The notes: generated by a model not told the origin, from the letters alone. 17,740 bases of DNA from CAYVMN01 sp964452575 (GCA_964452575.1 CAYVMN010000090.1:1-17740), one strand, 5' to 3'. Positions 1-7,881 are shown, counted from the stretch's first letter. Numbers and translations: made by a program.

Positions 1-660
1 AGTTTTGCCTATAATCTGTCAAGCTTTTTGTCTTGATTTTTTCCTGGTGTTCTTAACAGAAGAATTTAACCAAGAAGTAGAGATTATAGACTGAAACCTT
101 TGCTTCAAAAAGATGCCATGATTGCCCTCGATGCTTTCAGCTCTTCTGACTACCCTCTGCTATCTGCTTCTAGACCGGCTCATGGAAAACTTGACATATG
201 GTTAAAATCTCAGAATGAGCTAGAGTTCAACATATGTCATGGTAAACACCGATTCTACGCATGGCCTGAAGCCTGATGTAAGCAAATGAAATCAAAATAT
301 TTTGCTGAGTTGAGATATAGCCACGAACCTCCAAGATCACCGAAGTTCGAAAGGTCGTGAAACGCCACTACATCTTGTACCCACTTGGGATGATAGAATA
401 GTACACTTGTGTGTGGATGGAGGACGTCAGTTGCAGGGCTAAAGCCCGTCGGTTAGCTCATGTGAGGGCCGGGGATTCCTTCTGGAGTTGAAGTGGGAGA
501 CTACCAAAAGATATCCCACGATTTCACCAACTTGACTTATCTTGACAATACCCAAAGGTTTCGAAATGCTGAAGTATGAGAAACCTATAGCAACCCAACA
601 GGTTTCAATAAAGTCGGGCTGCCCTTTTTGGAGAGAGATTTACTGTGGAGCTGAGCCTGT
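1..660. other. Intergenic region without a convincing gene; small inverted repeats
   Basis: I see no open frame with a start, ribosome binding site and protein-like composition here. Visible structure: a 9-base inverted repeat TGACATATG (192-200) / CATATGTCA (231-239); a short hairpin GGGCT-AA-AGCCC (436-447); and a pair GTGGGA (493-498) / TCCCAC (514-519). A plus-strand stretch ending at a TAG at 399-401 reads like a protein C-terminus (ITEVRKVVKRH, then YPLGMIE) but has a stop a few codons upstream, so it is at most gene debris. No tmRNA, RNase P RNA or rRNA signature was recognised. Confidence 0.45.
192..239. repeat. 9-base perfect inverted repeat
   Basis: TGACATATG at 192-200 is matched exactly by CATATGTCA at 231-239, with a 30-base AT-rich spacer. 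It could be an RNA hairpin, a paired operator or chance. No adjacent gene start makes it an obvious regulatory site. Confidence 0.4.
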
Positions 661-720
661 GGTATCGAAGCCGGACGTCTGGACGCGGTGTCCAGCGCTG
701 TACCCTTGAGCTAACCCCGC
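661..720 (-). pseudogene. Degenerate tRNA-like segment (tRNA pseudogene candidate)
   Basis: Read on the minus strand from 720, the sequence starts GCGGGGTTAGCTCAAGGGTA and continues through a D-arm-like stretch (one C-C mismatch in the stem). An anticodon-arm-like hairpin follows: CTGGA and TCCAG around a seven-base loop CACCGCG. A TTCGATA string then resembles a T loop. A functional tRNA is unlikely: loop position 33 is A instead of T, position 37 is C instead of a purine, the T stem does not pair, and no 3' strand matches the GCGGGGT acceptor side. It lies about 50 bases downstream of the HU gene stop and may be chance or a decayed tRNA 5' half. Confidence 0.25.
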
Positions 721-770
721 TTGAGAAAATCAGGAGTCAATTGACAGAAAACCTCTCAATCGCACCCCTG

Positions 771-1148
771 TTATCCAAGCATATCTTTCACTTTCTTTAG
801 CGCCTTAATTTTCACAACGTTCCTGGCTGGCTTGGCCTTGAAAACGGTCTCTTGCCCTGTGAATGGATTGATACCTTTTCGGGCCTTGGTTGCAGGTTTT
901 CGCCTGACCTCAATCTTCATGAGTCCTGGCAGGGTGAATTGACCGGGAGCGCGTTTCTTGATATGACGCTCAATAAGAATGGTCAACTCACCAAATACAG
1001 AGGACACCTGTTTCTTGGTCAACTCTGTATTTTGGGCAATTTCCTCAATAATCGCTGATTTGGTCATAGGTTTTTTGAGCACGTTTATTTTCCGGGTCGG
1101 GGTTGCCGCTTTTGCCGGCGCTTTTTTGGTAGTCTTCCTGGCAACCAT
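771..1148 (-). CDS. HU-family DNA-binding protein with Lys/Ala-rich N-terminal extension
   Basis: 125 residues. Nucleoid-associated HU/IHF-fold protein expected to bind and bend DNA as a dimer. Residues about 28-125 are the HU core: the helical dimerisation part (MTKSAIIEEIAQNTELTKKQ, from 28) and the DNA-embracing beta arm with RKGINPFTGQE at 90-100, the family's R-x-G-x-N-P-x-T-G signature. Residues 1-27 form a basic K/A/P/T-rich tail that ordinary 90-residue HU lacks; such tails are known from HU-like proteins in several phyla and add non-specific DNA binding. The ATG at 1148 is chosen because an AAGGAGG Shine-Dalgarno lies 5 bases upstream on the minus strand. It stands alone, diverging from the gene at 1362. 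No terminator is seen downstream. Confidence 0.93.
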   Translation of the reverse strand: MVARKTTKKAPAKAATPTRKINVLKKPMTKSAIIEEIAQNTELTKKQVSSVFGELTILIERHIKKRAPGQFTLPGLMKIEVRRKPATKARKGINPFTGQETVFKAKPARNVVKIKALKKVKDMLG

Positions 1149-1212
1149 AGAAACCTCCTTCTTTGTTGAAGTCTATCCTTTTCCCAATAGACGTGGGTGC
1201 CTGATTTGAAGT

Positions 1213-1229
1213 AAGGGGTTCTGCCCCTT
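1213..1229. promoter_or_regulatory. 6-bp hairpin in the HU upstream region
   Basis: AAGGGG (1213-1218), loop TTCTG, CCCCTT (1224-1229). It lies about 65 bases upstream of the HU start codon, between the divergent HU and 1362 genes. It could be part of the HU leader or an operator; no clear -35/-10 pair was found to decide. Confidence 0.3.
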
Positions 1230-1361
1230 CATATCCTATGTGATGCGCATGAGATATATGGCTCAAGCGCTAAAGTCAACCTGTTTGTGGGAAAAATACC
1301 TTGCCTGGATAGATGTCCGGAAGAAGTATCATCCTGGGGTTGGAGGAGGAGTTGTAGAACC

Positions 1362-1787
1362 ATGGGTGTAACACTGTGGATCTTTATTGTTAATGACGAT
1401 GATTCAATAGAGCGTTTTCCGCTGGCACGCTTTGAGCGATTGAGCGAGCTCGATCCAAAGGAACGTCTGCCAAGGTATGCCGGAAAACGTGTTCGATACG
1501 TTGAAGTGGCACTGGAGCTTGCAAAGCGAAAGCCAGTTAACATTCTGAACATGCTATACTTGATTCTGCCTTTTGACTCTAGAGGCCGGGTAGACGCCAA
1601 GGAACAGGAAAAAGAACGGAGGCTTGCTTCTGATATGATGCCTCCCGTACTCCCGGATCGAGGCTCTCAAAACGTAATAGAAGCCCAGCACCGGTTCGCC
1701 AGGAAACGCTTTGACAATGAATACCGTTGGGAACCTACCCCGGAAATAGAAGCTGCCATTCTTGAGGCCATATTCGGCGCCGAGTGA
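1362..1787 (+). CDS. Unrecognised 141-residue protein
   Basis: The start is placed at ATG 1362 (MGVTLWIFIVNDDDSIERFP), preceded by GGAGGAGG at 1342-1349. The frame stays open upstream to another ATG at 1287, but that stretch is Cys/Trp-rich and unlike a protein N-terminus. The product is soluble and charged, with no signal peptide or membrane segment. A beta-rich start is followed by a segment with PKERLPRYAGKRVRYVEVAL and a polar C-terminal half ending in helix-like RWEPTPEIEAAILEAIFGAE. I do not recognise a named domain. Codon use and ribosome site look genuine, so I take it as a real, probably lineage-restricted gene. It is followed by a 541-base stretch without an intact gene. Confidence 0.75.
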   Translation: MGVTLWIFIVNDDDSIERFPLARFERLSELDPKERLPRYAGKRVRYVEVALELAKRKPVNILNMLYLILPFDSRGRVDAKEQEKERRLASDMMPPVLPDRGSQNVIEAQHRFARKRFDNEYRWEPTPEIEAAILEAIFGAE

Positions 1788-2328
1788 CCAAGACCGTTGA
1801 CCAAATTGGCTTCTGAAGCTATTTTCCTTGCCATTTTTTCGAGATATTCTTAAAAGGGGGTTCCATAGGCGGCACCCGAATTCCTGTGAGCCAGTTGCTC
1901 TTGTTGTTGTCTGAGTTGAACAAAGTGCTGAACCGAGTTGGAAGGGTGTTACAGGGTCAAGGGGAAAGCGCGCGGCGGAGGCCGACCCGCACCTTAAGGC
2001 CGCCCTGGAAGTCTGGAAGAGACAACTGAGGTATATTGTTCCCGATCCGGGTAGCGCATATAAATCGGATTATGAACCATACGCCCATTGGGCTCAGGCC
2101 CTGTTTGAACTCAACAAGGCCGAATACGATCTCTTGATGACTCACTGGAGGAGAAAACACAATCGTCGCCGAAACTTGTGGCGGGATCTGAAAGCTGTGA
2201 ATCTCTTCGTGGACTGACAGAGGAGCCTAAACCGAAAAAATAAAAATTTGAGACTCTGGAAGTGGGACACGCGTCAAGGACGGGACCATCTCCCAGCAGG
2301 ATTACGAGGAGAAGATTCAGGAAATACC
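1788..2328. other. Gap between the 141-residue gene and recQ
   Basis: This 541-base gap holds the startless remnant at 1915-2217. The rest, 2218-2328, is the recQ leader. Within it a TTG at 2248 extends the recQ frame by 27 codons, but those residues do not resemble a RecQ N-terminus. No clear promoter or terminator was found. Confidence 0.4.
1915..2217 (+). pseudogene. Startless open frame, probable gene remnant
   Basis: After a TGA at 1912-1914 the frame is open for 100 codons to TGA 2215-2217. The last about 80 codons look truly coding: KAALEVWKRQLRYIVPDPGS, then YEPYAHWAQALFELNKAEYD, then a basic stretch HWRRKHNRRR and a LWRDLKAVNLFVD end. There is no ATG, GTG or TTG before the LLMTHW methionine. 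Reading one frame over just upstream gives NKVLNRVGRVLQGQGES, which may be the original N-terminal part joined by a frameshift near 1970. I do not recognise the family. The opposite-strand frame over the same bases looks like a shadow. Confidence 0.45.
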
Positions 2329-4953
2329 ATGGTCAACAGGTCAAAACATATCCTCAAATCAGTGTTCGGGTATGACGAGTTCAGGCCCCTTCAGGCGGAT
2401 ATTATAGAAAACGTTTTGCAGGGGAGGGATAGCCTGGTCATCATGCCAACGGGCGGTGGGAAGTCGTTGTGCTACCAGATACCGGCACTCATCTTTCCGG
2501 GCTTGACCATTGTTGTCTCACCCCTGATCTCGCTGATGAAGGATCAGGTGGAGCAATTGACTCAAATGGGGGTGTCAGCAGCATTTCTGAACAGCTCTTT
2601 GGCCCTTGAGGAATATCGCCGTAATGTAAAGAAGGTGAAACAAGGAGCGGTCAAATTGCTCTACGTGGCGCCTGAGGCCTTGCTGAGGCCGAACATGCTG
2701 GCCATGCTCTCTTCAATGGAGGTAAACTGCCTCACCATTGATGAGGCCCACTGCATTTCAGAGTGGGGTCATGATTTTCGTCCTGAATATCGTCAACTCA
2801 TAGCCGTCAGAGATCGTTTCCCCAATGCCGTGTGCATGGCGCTTACGGCCACGGCAACGCCCCGGGTGAGGGAAGACATCAAGACGAGCCTGGGGTTTAA
2901 GGACTCGGACGAATTCGTGGCCAGTTTCGACAGAGAGAATCTCTTTATCGAGATTGCCCCCAAGCTGAGGCCCTTTGATCAACTCCTTGAATTCATTGAA
3001 CGCTTTCCAGGTCAATCGGGAATTATTTATTGTTTCTCCCGTCGACAGGTGGATGACCTTTATGAGGCACTGAAGGCGCGCAGTTTCTCTGTCAGGCCCT
3101 ATCATGCCGGGCTTTCTGATGGGGATCGGACCCAAAATCAGGAACTCTTCATCAGAGACGATGCGCAAATTATGGTGGCGACCATTGCCTTTGGCATGGG
3201 GATCGATAAACCGAATGTGCGCTTCGTCGTGCACTATGATCTCCCAAAAAATATCGAAAGCTACTATCAGGAAATCGGTCGGGCCGGCCGCGACGGCCTT
3301 CCGTCCCATTGCCTGTTGCTGTTCAGCTATGGAGATATCCAGAAGGTCAAGCACTTTATCAACCGAAAGGAGGAACACGAACAGCGGATAGCAAATATAC
3401 ATCTAAATGCCTTTATCAGGCTGGTAGAGACCGAGGTATGCCGCCGCCAGCCCCTGTTGGACTATTTCGGGGAGGAGTATCCCCAGGGAAATTGCGGCAT
3501 GTGCGACAACTGCCTCACTGATGAAAAGGATCTGAAGGATATCACCATTGCCGCACAGAAATTCCTCTCCTGTGCAAAGCGGACCGGGGAGCGGTTTGGG
3601 GCAGGTCACATCATAGATGTGCTGCGCGGATCAGAGGCAAAGAAGGTCTTGAAGTTCGGGCATCAGAATCTGTCAACCTATGGGATCGGCCAGGATCTCT
3701 CGAAGAGACAGTGGTTTCATCTATCGAGGCAGTTTGTCCAGAAAGGACTTCTCATTCAAGATATGGAATTCGGGAGCCTGAAGCTGGCGGACAAGGCATG
3801 GAAGGTAATGAAAGGTAAGGAGAAGGTCCTTGGCAGGTTGGAAGAGGACTTCGCCCCCACCAGACCAGATCGGAAGCCCCTTGAAGAGTATGATCGCGCC
3901 TTGTTTGAGATCCTGCGAAATAAACGGAAAGAGTTGGCAGACAGATCAAATGTGCCCCCTTATGTCATCTTTCCTGACAAGACGTTGATTGAAATGGCAT
4001 CCTTTCTGCCCCAGAGTAATGAGAGTCTGCTGGACATTCACGGTGTGGGGACTGTGAAGTGCGAAAAATACGGTCTTGATTTCTTGAATATCATCCGGGA
4101 ATACTGCACTTTCCATCAAATTGATGCGCATGCCGGGCTCAAGGCGAGAAATCCGGCTCCAAATACCCCATCAACCGATAAAAAGAGGCATGAGGTTATT
4201 GGAGAGCGTTTCAACTCCGGGCAACCAGTCAGCAAGATCATGACTGCTGAAGGCACGCATATAGGCCCCCCAGCCCATAAACCCTTTATTAAGGAGATCG
4301 TTTGCCTGGCAAACTCCCGGAAGTATTCGGGCCGTTGCATTGCGGGCAAGGAGATTCTTGGGGACCAGGTGGGCAAATGGATAAGGCCGGTGAGCAGCAG
4401 TGAAACCGGTGAACTCTCAACACGAGAGACGGCTTACAACAACGGGAATCGCCCCGAATTGCTGGATGTTATTGCCATTCCACTAATGATGCACGTCCCC
4501 CATTCCTATCAGACGGAAAATTTTATTGTGGATAAAGGTCGATGGGTCAGAAGACGGCGATTTTCCCTCCCGGATCTGCCCAAACTCTGTGACAGCGTCG
4601 ATTCCCTGTGGATAAACGGATTTCACAGCAATAACGGACTAAATGACAGAATACCCGAAGAAACTGTAAAGAAAACGATTCGGTCATCCCTCCTCCTTAT
4701 CAGGCCCGAAAAGGTCTCTATCACCGTCGAAGAAGGTCCAAATCTGCTAAAGAGGATACGTTCGAGGTTCACGTTCGCAGGGGAAGAATACTGGCTTCCG
4801 GTTACCGACCCTATGGTTGAGAACAAGTATTTCGATGAAGAAGCGGGCGCATATCCTATCGATAACAGAGAGCTCTATTTTACTATCAGCATTGGAGAGC
4901 CTTATGAGGGTTACTGTTACAAGCTCGTTGCGGCTATCATCAGCCTATTATAG
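2329..4953 (+). CDS. recQ: RecQ-family ATP-dependent DNA helicase with extra C-terminal dual-OB-like domain
   Basis: 874 residues from ATG 2329 (AGGA six bases upstream); E. coli RecQ is 609. Superfamily 2 3'-5' DNA helicase. Visible order: motif 0 (FRPLQ, 18-22), Walker A PTGGGKS (40-46), DEAH (138-141), TATATP (173-178), FSRRQ (236-240), motif V/VI with QEIGRAGRDG (314-323), RecQ zinc cysteines C371, C389, C392, C395, winged-helix region about 400-500, HRDC about 515-595. Residues about 618-642 look like the start of the helix-turn-helix found at the end of many RecQs, but it is cut short. From about 653 a different domain begins (KEIVCLANSRKYSGRCIAGK, then WIRPVS at 684-689) and runs to 874; it resembles stand-alone dual-OB-domain proteins. 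The frame is continuous, so this is a true fusion. The DUF488 gene follows after 8 bases. The helicase call is certain; the C-terminal family is likely but unverified. Confidence 0.93.
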   Translation: MVNRSKHILKSVFGYDEFRPLQADIIENVLQGRDSLVIMPTGGGKSLCYQIPALIFPGLTIVVSPLISLMKDQVEQLTQMGVSAAFLNSSLALEEYRRNVKKVKQGAVKLLYVAPEALLRPNMLAMLSSMEVNCLTIDEAHCISEWGHDFRPEYRQLIAVRDRFPNAVCMALTATATPRVREDIKTSLGFKDSDEFVASFDRENLFIEIAPKLRPFDQLLEFIERFPGQSGIIYCFSRRQVDDLYEALKARSFSVRPYHAGLSDGDRTQNQELFIRDDAQIMVATIAFGMGIDKPNVRFVVHYDLPKNIESYYQEIGRAGRDGLPSHCLLLFSYGDIQKVKHFINRKEEHEQRIANIHLNAFIRLVETEVCRRQPLLDYFGEEYPQGNCGMCDNCLTDEKDLKDITIAAQKFLSCAKRTGERFGAGHIIDVLRGSEAKKVLKFGHQNLSTYGIGQDLSKRQWFHLSRQFVQKGLLIQDMEFGSLKLADKAWKVMKGKEKVLGRLEEDFAPTRPDRKPLEEYDRALFEILRNKRKELADRSNVPPYVIFPDKTLIEMASFLPQSNESLLDIHGVGTVKCEKYGLDFLNIIREYCTFHQIDAHAGLKARNPAPNTPSTDKKRHEVIGERFNSGQPVSKIMTAEGTHIGPPAHKPFIKEIVCLANSRKYSGRCIAGKEILGDQVGKWIRPVSSSETGELSTRETAYNNGNRPELLDVIAIPLMMHVPHSYQTENFIVDKGRWVRRRRFSLPDLPKLCDSVDSLWINGFHSNNGLNDRIPEETVKKTIRSSLLLIRPEKVSITVEEGPNLLKRIRSRFTFAGEEYWLPVTDPMVENKYFDEEAGAYPIDNRELYFTISIGEPYEGYCYKLVAAIISLL

Positions 4954-4961
4954 AGAGAAAA

Positions 4962-5576
4962 ATGAAGGAATTATTTACAATCGGGCACTCGACCCATACA
5001 ATTGATCGATTCATGGAACTCCTCTCAATTCACGGGATCACTGCGGTGTGTGATGTGAGATCACAACCGTACAGTAAATTTAATCCACAGTTTAACCGCG
5101 AGACGTTGCAATCAGAACTGAAGCGGCATGGGATTGCGTACGTCTATCTCGGAAAGGAGCTGGGGCCAAGGAGTGTTGATCCGAGCTATTATGAGAACAG
5201 CCGGGTAAGGTATGATCTTCTCGCCAAAACAGATCTTTTTCAAGAGGGACTGAGACGAGTAAGAGAAGGCATGAAGACCCATCGAATCGCCCTGATGTGC
5301 GCTGAAAAGGATCCGATCATGTGTCACAGGACAATCCTGGTCTCCAGGCGCCTGGCAGACAAGGACATACGAGTGAGGCACATCCTGGAGGACGGTTCGA
5401 TCGAGGAAAATGAAGATGCAATGAAGAGGCTGATGAATCTATTGAAGCTGCCTGAACAGGATCTTTTCACGCCAGCTGAGGGAATGATAGAACGGGCCTA
5501 TGATATTCAAGGGGAAAAAATAGCTTACGTCCAAGATGAGGGCGGGCATTCGGCAGAAAAACCTAAGGGAGAGTGA
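4962..5576 (+). CDS. DUF488 family protein
   Basis: 204 residues. Recognised by TIGHSTHTIDRF (6-17), CDVRSQPYSKFNPQFNRETL (30-49), YLGKELG (62-68) and the C-x-E...CHR pattern: C113, E115, C121-H122-R123. These are the conserved features of DUF488; no enzymatic reaction is firmly established for the family as far as I know. The conserved His, Asp-Arg and Cys residues suggest a catalytic or nucleic-acid/nucleotide-binding pocket. The start codon is 8 bases after the recQ stop with only a weak purine-rich ribosome site (GAGAGAAAA), so translation is probably coupled to recQ. It belongs functionally with the RecQ/dual-OB-like protein. The C-terminal 40 residues are polar and less conserved-looking. 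Confidence 0.88.
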   Translation: MKELFTIGHSTHTIDRFMELLSIHGITAVCDVRSQPYSKFNPQFNRETLQSELKRHGIAYVYLGKELGPRSVDPSYYENSRVRYDLLAKTDLFQEGLRRVREGMKTHRIALMCAEKDPIMCHRTILVSRRLADKDIRVRHILEDGSIEENEDAMKRLMNLLKLPEQDLFTPAEGMIERAYDIQGEKIAYVQDEGGHSAEKPKGE

Positions 5577-5598
5577 TGTTAGAAGAGTGGCGCCTTAA

Positions 5599-5913
5599 AT
5601 GATGGAACTATTAGAGTGGATCGTATGGGCCATGATATTGGGGCTTACAATCGCCCTTTTTATCCTTTGGCTAAGGGATATGAAGGGGGTCGGCCCTGGG
5701 CAATCCCGTGACGGGATAGCCATGGCGATAGTCTGTACGGCTCCAAGGTTAATTATCACCTGGAGTGTTATTTTGTTAAGTTTCTTGTTTATAGACCTGA
5801 ACAAATTGAATCTCTTGTGGATATGCCCCCTGACCTTCCTGCTTGTTGTTAATTTGAGGGTAATCATGAAAATCAAGAATGTTTCAAAGACCTCGAAAGA
5901 TAAGGGGCCATGA
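5599..5913 (+). CDS. Small three-helix membrane protein, unknown function
   Basis: 104 residues. Hydrophobic segments at about 7-26, 50-66 and 70-90 with a basic, polar C-terminus (KIKNVSKTSKDK) predict an inner-membrane protein. A polar loop with GVGPGQSRDG lies between helices 1 and 2. It starts 22 bases after the DUF488 stop, so it may be the third gene of the recQ unit; the ribosome site is weak (AGAAGAG about 12 bases upstream). The two adjacent ATGs at 5599 and 5602 are both possible. The antisense frame over 5595-5876 is rejected because its composition looks like a shadow. It converges on the deacetylase gene with only 11 bases between stop codons. No family recognised. Confidence 0.65.
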   Translation: MMELLEWIVWAMILGLTIALFILWLRDMKGVGPGQSRDGIAMAIVCTAPRLIITWSVILLSFLFIDLNKLNLLWICPLTFLLVVNLRVIMKIKNVSKTSKDKGP

Positions 5914-5924
5914 TTTAATCCTCG

Positions 5925-6620
5925 TCACCAGAGTACCTCCACGCGGTGAAACCCTTCTGCCAACAGAAAATCCTCTCCCTCGGCCATTTCCATGCATCTC
6001 TGCCGCACCCAATCCTGCACCTCGATTTCGCCATACTCCTTTATCTGGCTTTCATGGCAGCGCAAGGCGGCGATCTTAAGATCAAAGGTATCTGTCACAT
6101 CGAATCGGTGATTTACATCTTCAGAGGCCCAGAACCAGATCTCTCCTACTTTGTGTGGCTCAAGACCCTCAGCCAACAGGTCTGGGTATGCGAGATGATC
6201 CCTGGCATAGGGAAAAACCGCGTCAAGGGTAACCTGACCCGTGATGCGGTGATCCCGATGCCAGAGGTATCGACGGTATGGATCAGAGGTCATGACGATC
6301 TCCGGCCGATAAGTTCTAAGATGTCGAACAATTTCCTTCCGGAACATAGGGGTATCTTCCAGGCCCTGGTCCGGGTATCGCAGGAATATCACCTCGCGGA
6401 CCCCAAGAAGTCTGGCCGCAGCCATCTGCTCTTTTTCTCTGATTTCGGACAATTGCTCCATCTTGAGGTTTCGGTCACTCGTCCCCTTCTCTCCACTGGT
6501 ACAGACGACATATACGACCTGCTTTCCCTTTCTTGTCCACCGGGCTACTGATCCCGCCGCGCCGAACTCGGCATCGTCAGGATGGGCCGCCACTACCATA
6601 ATGTCTGCTGTTGACCTCAC
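5925..6620 (-). CDS. PIG-L/LmbE family zinc-dependent deacetylase (MshB/BshB-like)
   Basis: 231 residues. The family removes N-acetyl (or similar) groups from amino sugars, as in MshB (mycothiol), BshB (bacillithiol) and PIG-L. Zinc site visible: AHPDD at 12-16 (H13, D16) and HRDH at 121-124 (H124); D15 would be the general base. The C-terminal part (CHESQI, then LLAEGF) matches BshB-like enzymes where a YESQ and an AEGF motif recur. The start is GTG 6620, two bases after the preceding glycosyltransferase stop, with GGAGG inside the last codons of that gene (TGGAGGTATAGTGTG), so the two are translationally coupled. This is the last gene of the four-gene operon. Its substrate is probably the product of that glycosyltransferase. 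No signal peptide; cytoplasmic. Confidence 0.9.
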   Translation of the reverse strand: MRSTADIMVVAAHPDDAEFGAAGSVARWTRKGKQVVYVVCTSGEKGTSDRNLKMEQLSEIREKEQMAAARLLGVREVIFLRYPDQGLEDTPMFRKEIVRHLRTYRPEIVMTSDPYRRYLWHRDHRITGQVTLDAVFPYARDHLAYPDLLAEGLEPHKVGEIWFWASEDVNHRFDVTDTFDLKIAALRCHESQIKEYGEIEVQDWVRQRCMEMAEGEDFLLAEGFHRVEVLW

Positions 6621-6621
6621 A

Positions 6622-7854
6622 CTATACCTCCATAAGAGATCCCTGAACGATACGGTATTCCCCTAGAATACTCGATGCCACGTTTGACCAGTCAAATCTC
6701 TCGACCGATTTACGTAAAGAACGGGGCGATGAAGATTTGGCCAGTGACATGGACTTCTCTATGCCTTCTGCCAGCGAACCAGGAGAACCATCTGCAACCA
6801 CATGCCCTGTTTGGCCCTCAATTATAATGTTCTCCATTGCGCCCACCTGAGTTGCCATGACTGGCGTCCCGCAGGCCAGGGCTTCGAGGGCTACCAGGCC
6901 AAAGCTTTCGTATCGAGACGGTACAACCAACAGGTCTGCGGCACTGTAATAGGCGGGCAGATCCTTTTGTTCGACCCTGCCGACAAAGAACGTAGCCTCC
7001 TCGATCCCGCTCTCTTGACACATCTCCCTTAGGTCCTGAAAATGGGGGGAACGATGGCCGTCTCCACCGACGATCAGCAGTCGAAGCCCACGGATCTGCC
7101 GCAAGCGACCCATTGCCTCAAGCAACCTGTCCACGCCCTTTGACGGCGCAAGCCGGCCAACATACAGGAGAACGGCTCCCCTATGATCAAGACCCAGCTG
7201 CTGGCGCGCCCTTGCCTTGTCCATCGGGAAAAAGAGGTCGAGGTTGACTCCGCACGGGGCCACTCCGATCTTCTCAGGAGGTCTCCCATAGTACCGGCTA
7301 ATTTGTCTCTTTTCCGTTTCCGTGCCGGCCAGAATGCGGTCACAGGTCTGCGCAATGTGCCTTTCGGTTACTACTCGCAGCTCTGGTTCCCGCTCCACCC
7401 CCGGTGTATCGTTCTTGACTGCACCAATGGTATGGAAGGTGACAAGATGAGGTACATGCCAATGACCTTGCCCCCATTCTCCCACCCGAGCAGATAGCCA
7501 GTAGTGACTGTGTATGAGATCATAGCAAAGGCCCTGACTCAGTCTGAACCTCTCTATTTCCCTGAAAAAATCCTCAAGATGGAGGTAGACCGCCAGTTTG
7601 TCGACTGGCCCTGGCTCCCCAGCCCTCAGATGAACAAGCCTTACGTTTTCATACAGACCTAGGATCTGCTGGGAACGGGAATCGGAAAGACGCGTATAGA
7701 TATCAATCCGATGACCACGGCTCCCAAGTTCCCTTGCGATTTCACGCATGCAGACGCTCATACCGCCGGTATCCCTTATCCCCAATTCCCCTATAGGGCT
7801 GGAATGAACGCTCAGCATCGCGATATTAAGCCCAATTTTTTCCAAATCCTTCAC
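6622..7854 (-). CDS. GT4 family glycosyltransferase, MshA-like
   Basis: 410 residues, GT-B fold retaining glycosyltransferase. The N-terminus (IAMLSVHSSPIGELG, then DTGGMSVCMREIARELGSRG, and HSHYWLSARVG at 115-125) closely follows MshA, which transfers GlcNAc to inositol-1-phosphate in mycothiol synthesis; sucrose-phosphate-synthase-like GT4 enzymes share the pattern. Donor site: GRLAPSKG (233-240; R234, K239) and the E-x7-E motif ESFGLVALE (E316, E324). Starts at GTG 7854, 27 bases after the GNAT stop. An AGGGA lies about 10 bases upstream. The pairing with a PIG-L deacetylase implies it makes a GlcNAc-type conjugate. The acceptor cannot be told from sequence: inositol phosphate (mycothiol-like), malate (BshA-like) and others remain open. 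Confidence 0.9.
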   Translation of the reverse strand: MKDLEKIGLNIAMLSVHSSPIGELGIRDTGGMSVCMREIARELGSRGHRIDIYTRLSDSRSQQILGLYENVRLVHLRAGEPGPVDKLAVYLHLEDFFREIERFRLSQGLCYDLIHSHYWLSARVGEWGQGHWHVPHLVTFHTIGAVKNDTPGVEREPELRVVTERHIAQTCDRILAGTETEKRQISRYYGRPPEKIGVAPCGVNLDLFFPMDKARARQQLGLDHRGAVLLYVGRLAPSKGVDRLLEAMGRLRQIRGLRLLIVGGDGHRSPHFQDLREMCQESGIEEATFFVGRVEQKDLPAYYSAADLLVVPSRYESFGLVALEALACGTPVMATQVGAMENIIIEGQTGHVVADGSPGSLAEGIEKSMSLAKSSSPRSLRKSVERFDWSNVASSILGEYRIVQGSLMEV

Positions 7855-7881
7855 TTAACAAATCCCTGCCAAGCCAACACT

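Noticed and set aside
436..519. Right end of an IS200/IS605-type element (TnpB-like tail hairpins)
   Set aside because: Small hairpins recall such ends, but no transposase or TnpB coding sequence is present in the window.
2248..2328. Extended recQ start at TTG 2248 adding 27 residues
   Set aside because: The added residues do not look like a RecQ N-terminus, and ATG 2329 has AGGA at proper spacing and begins just before the conserved FGYDEFRPLQ region.
2758..3402. 214-codon minus-strand open frame inside recQ
   Set aside because: It lies wholly antisense to the conserved helicase motifs, lacks protein-like motifs and is a reading-frame shadow.
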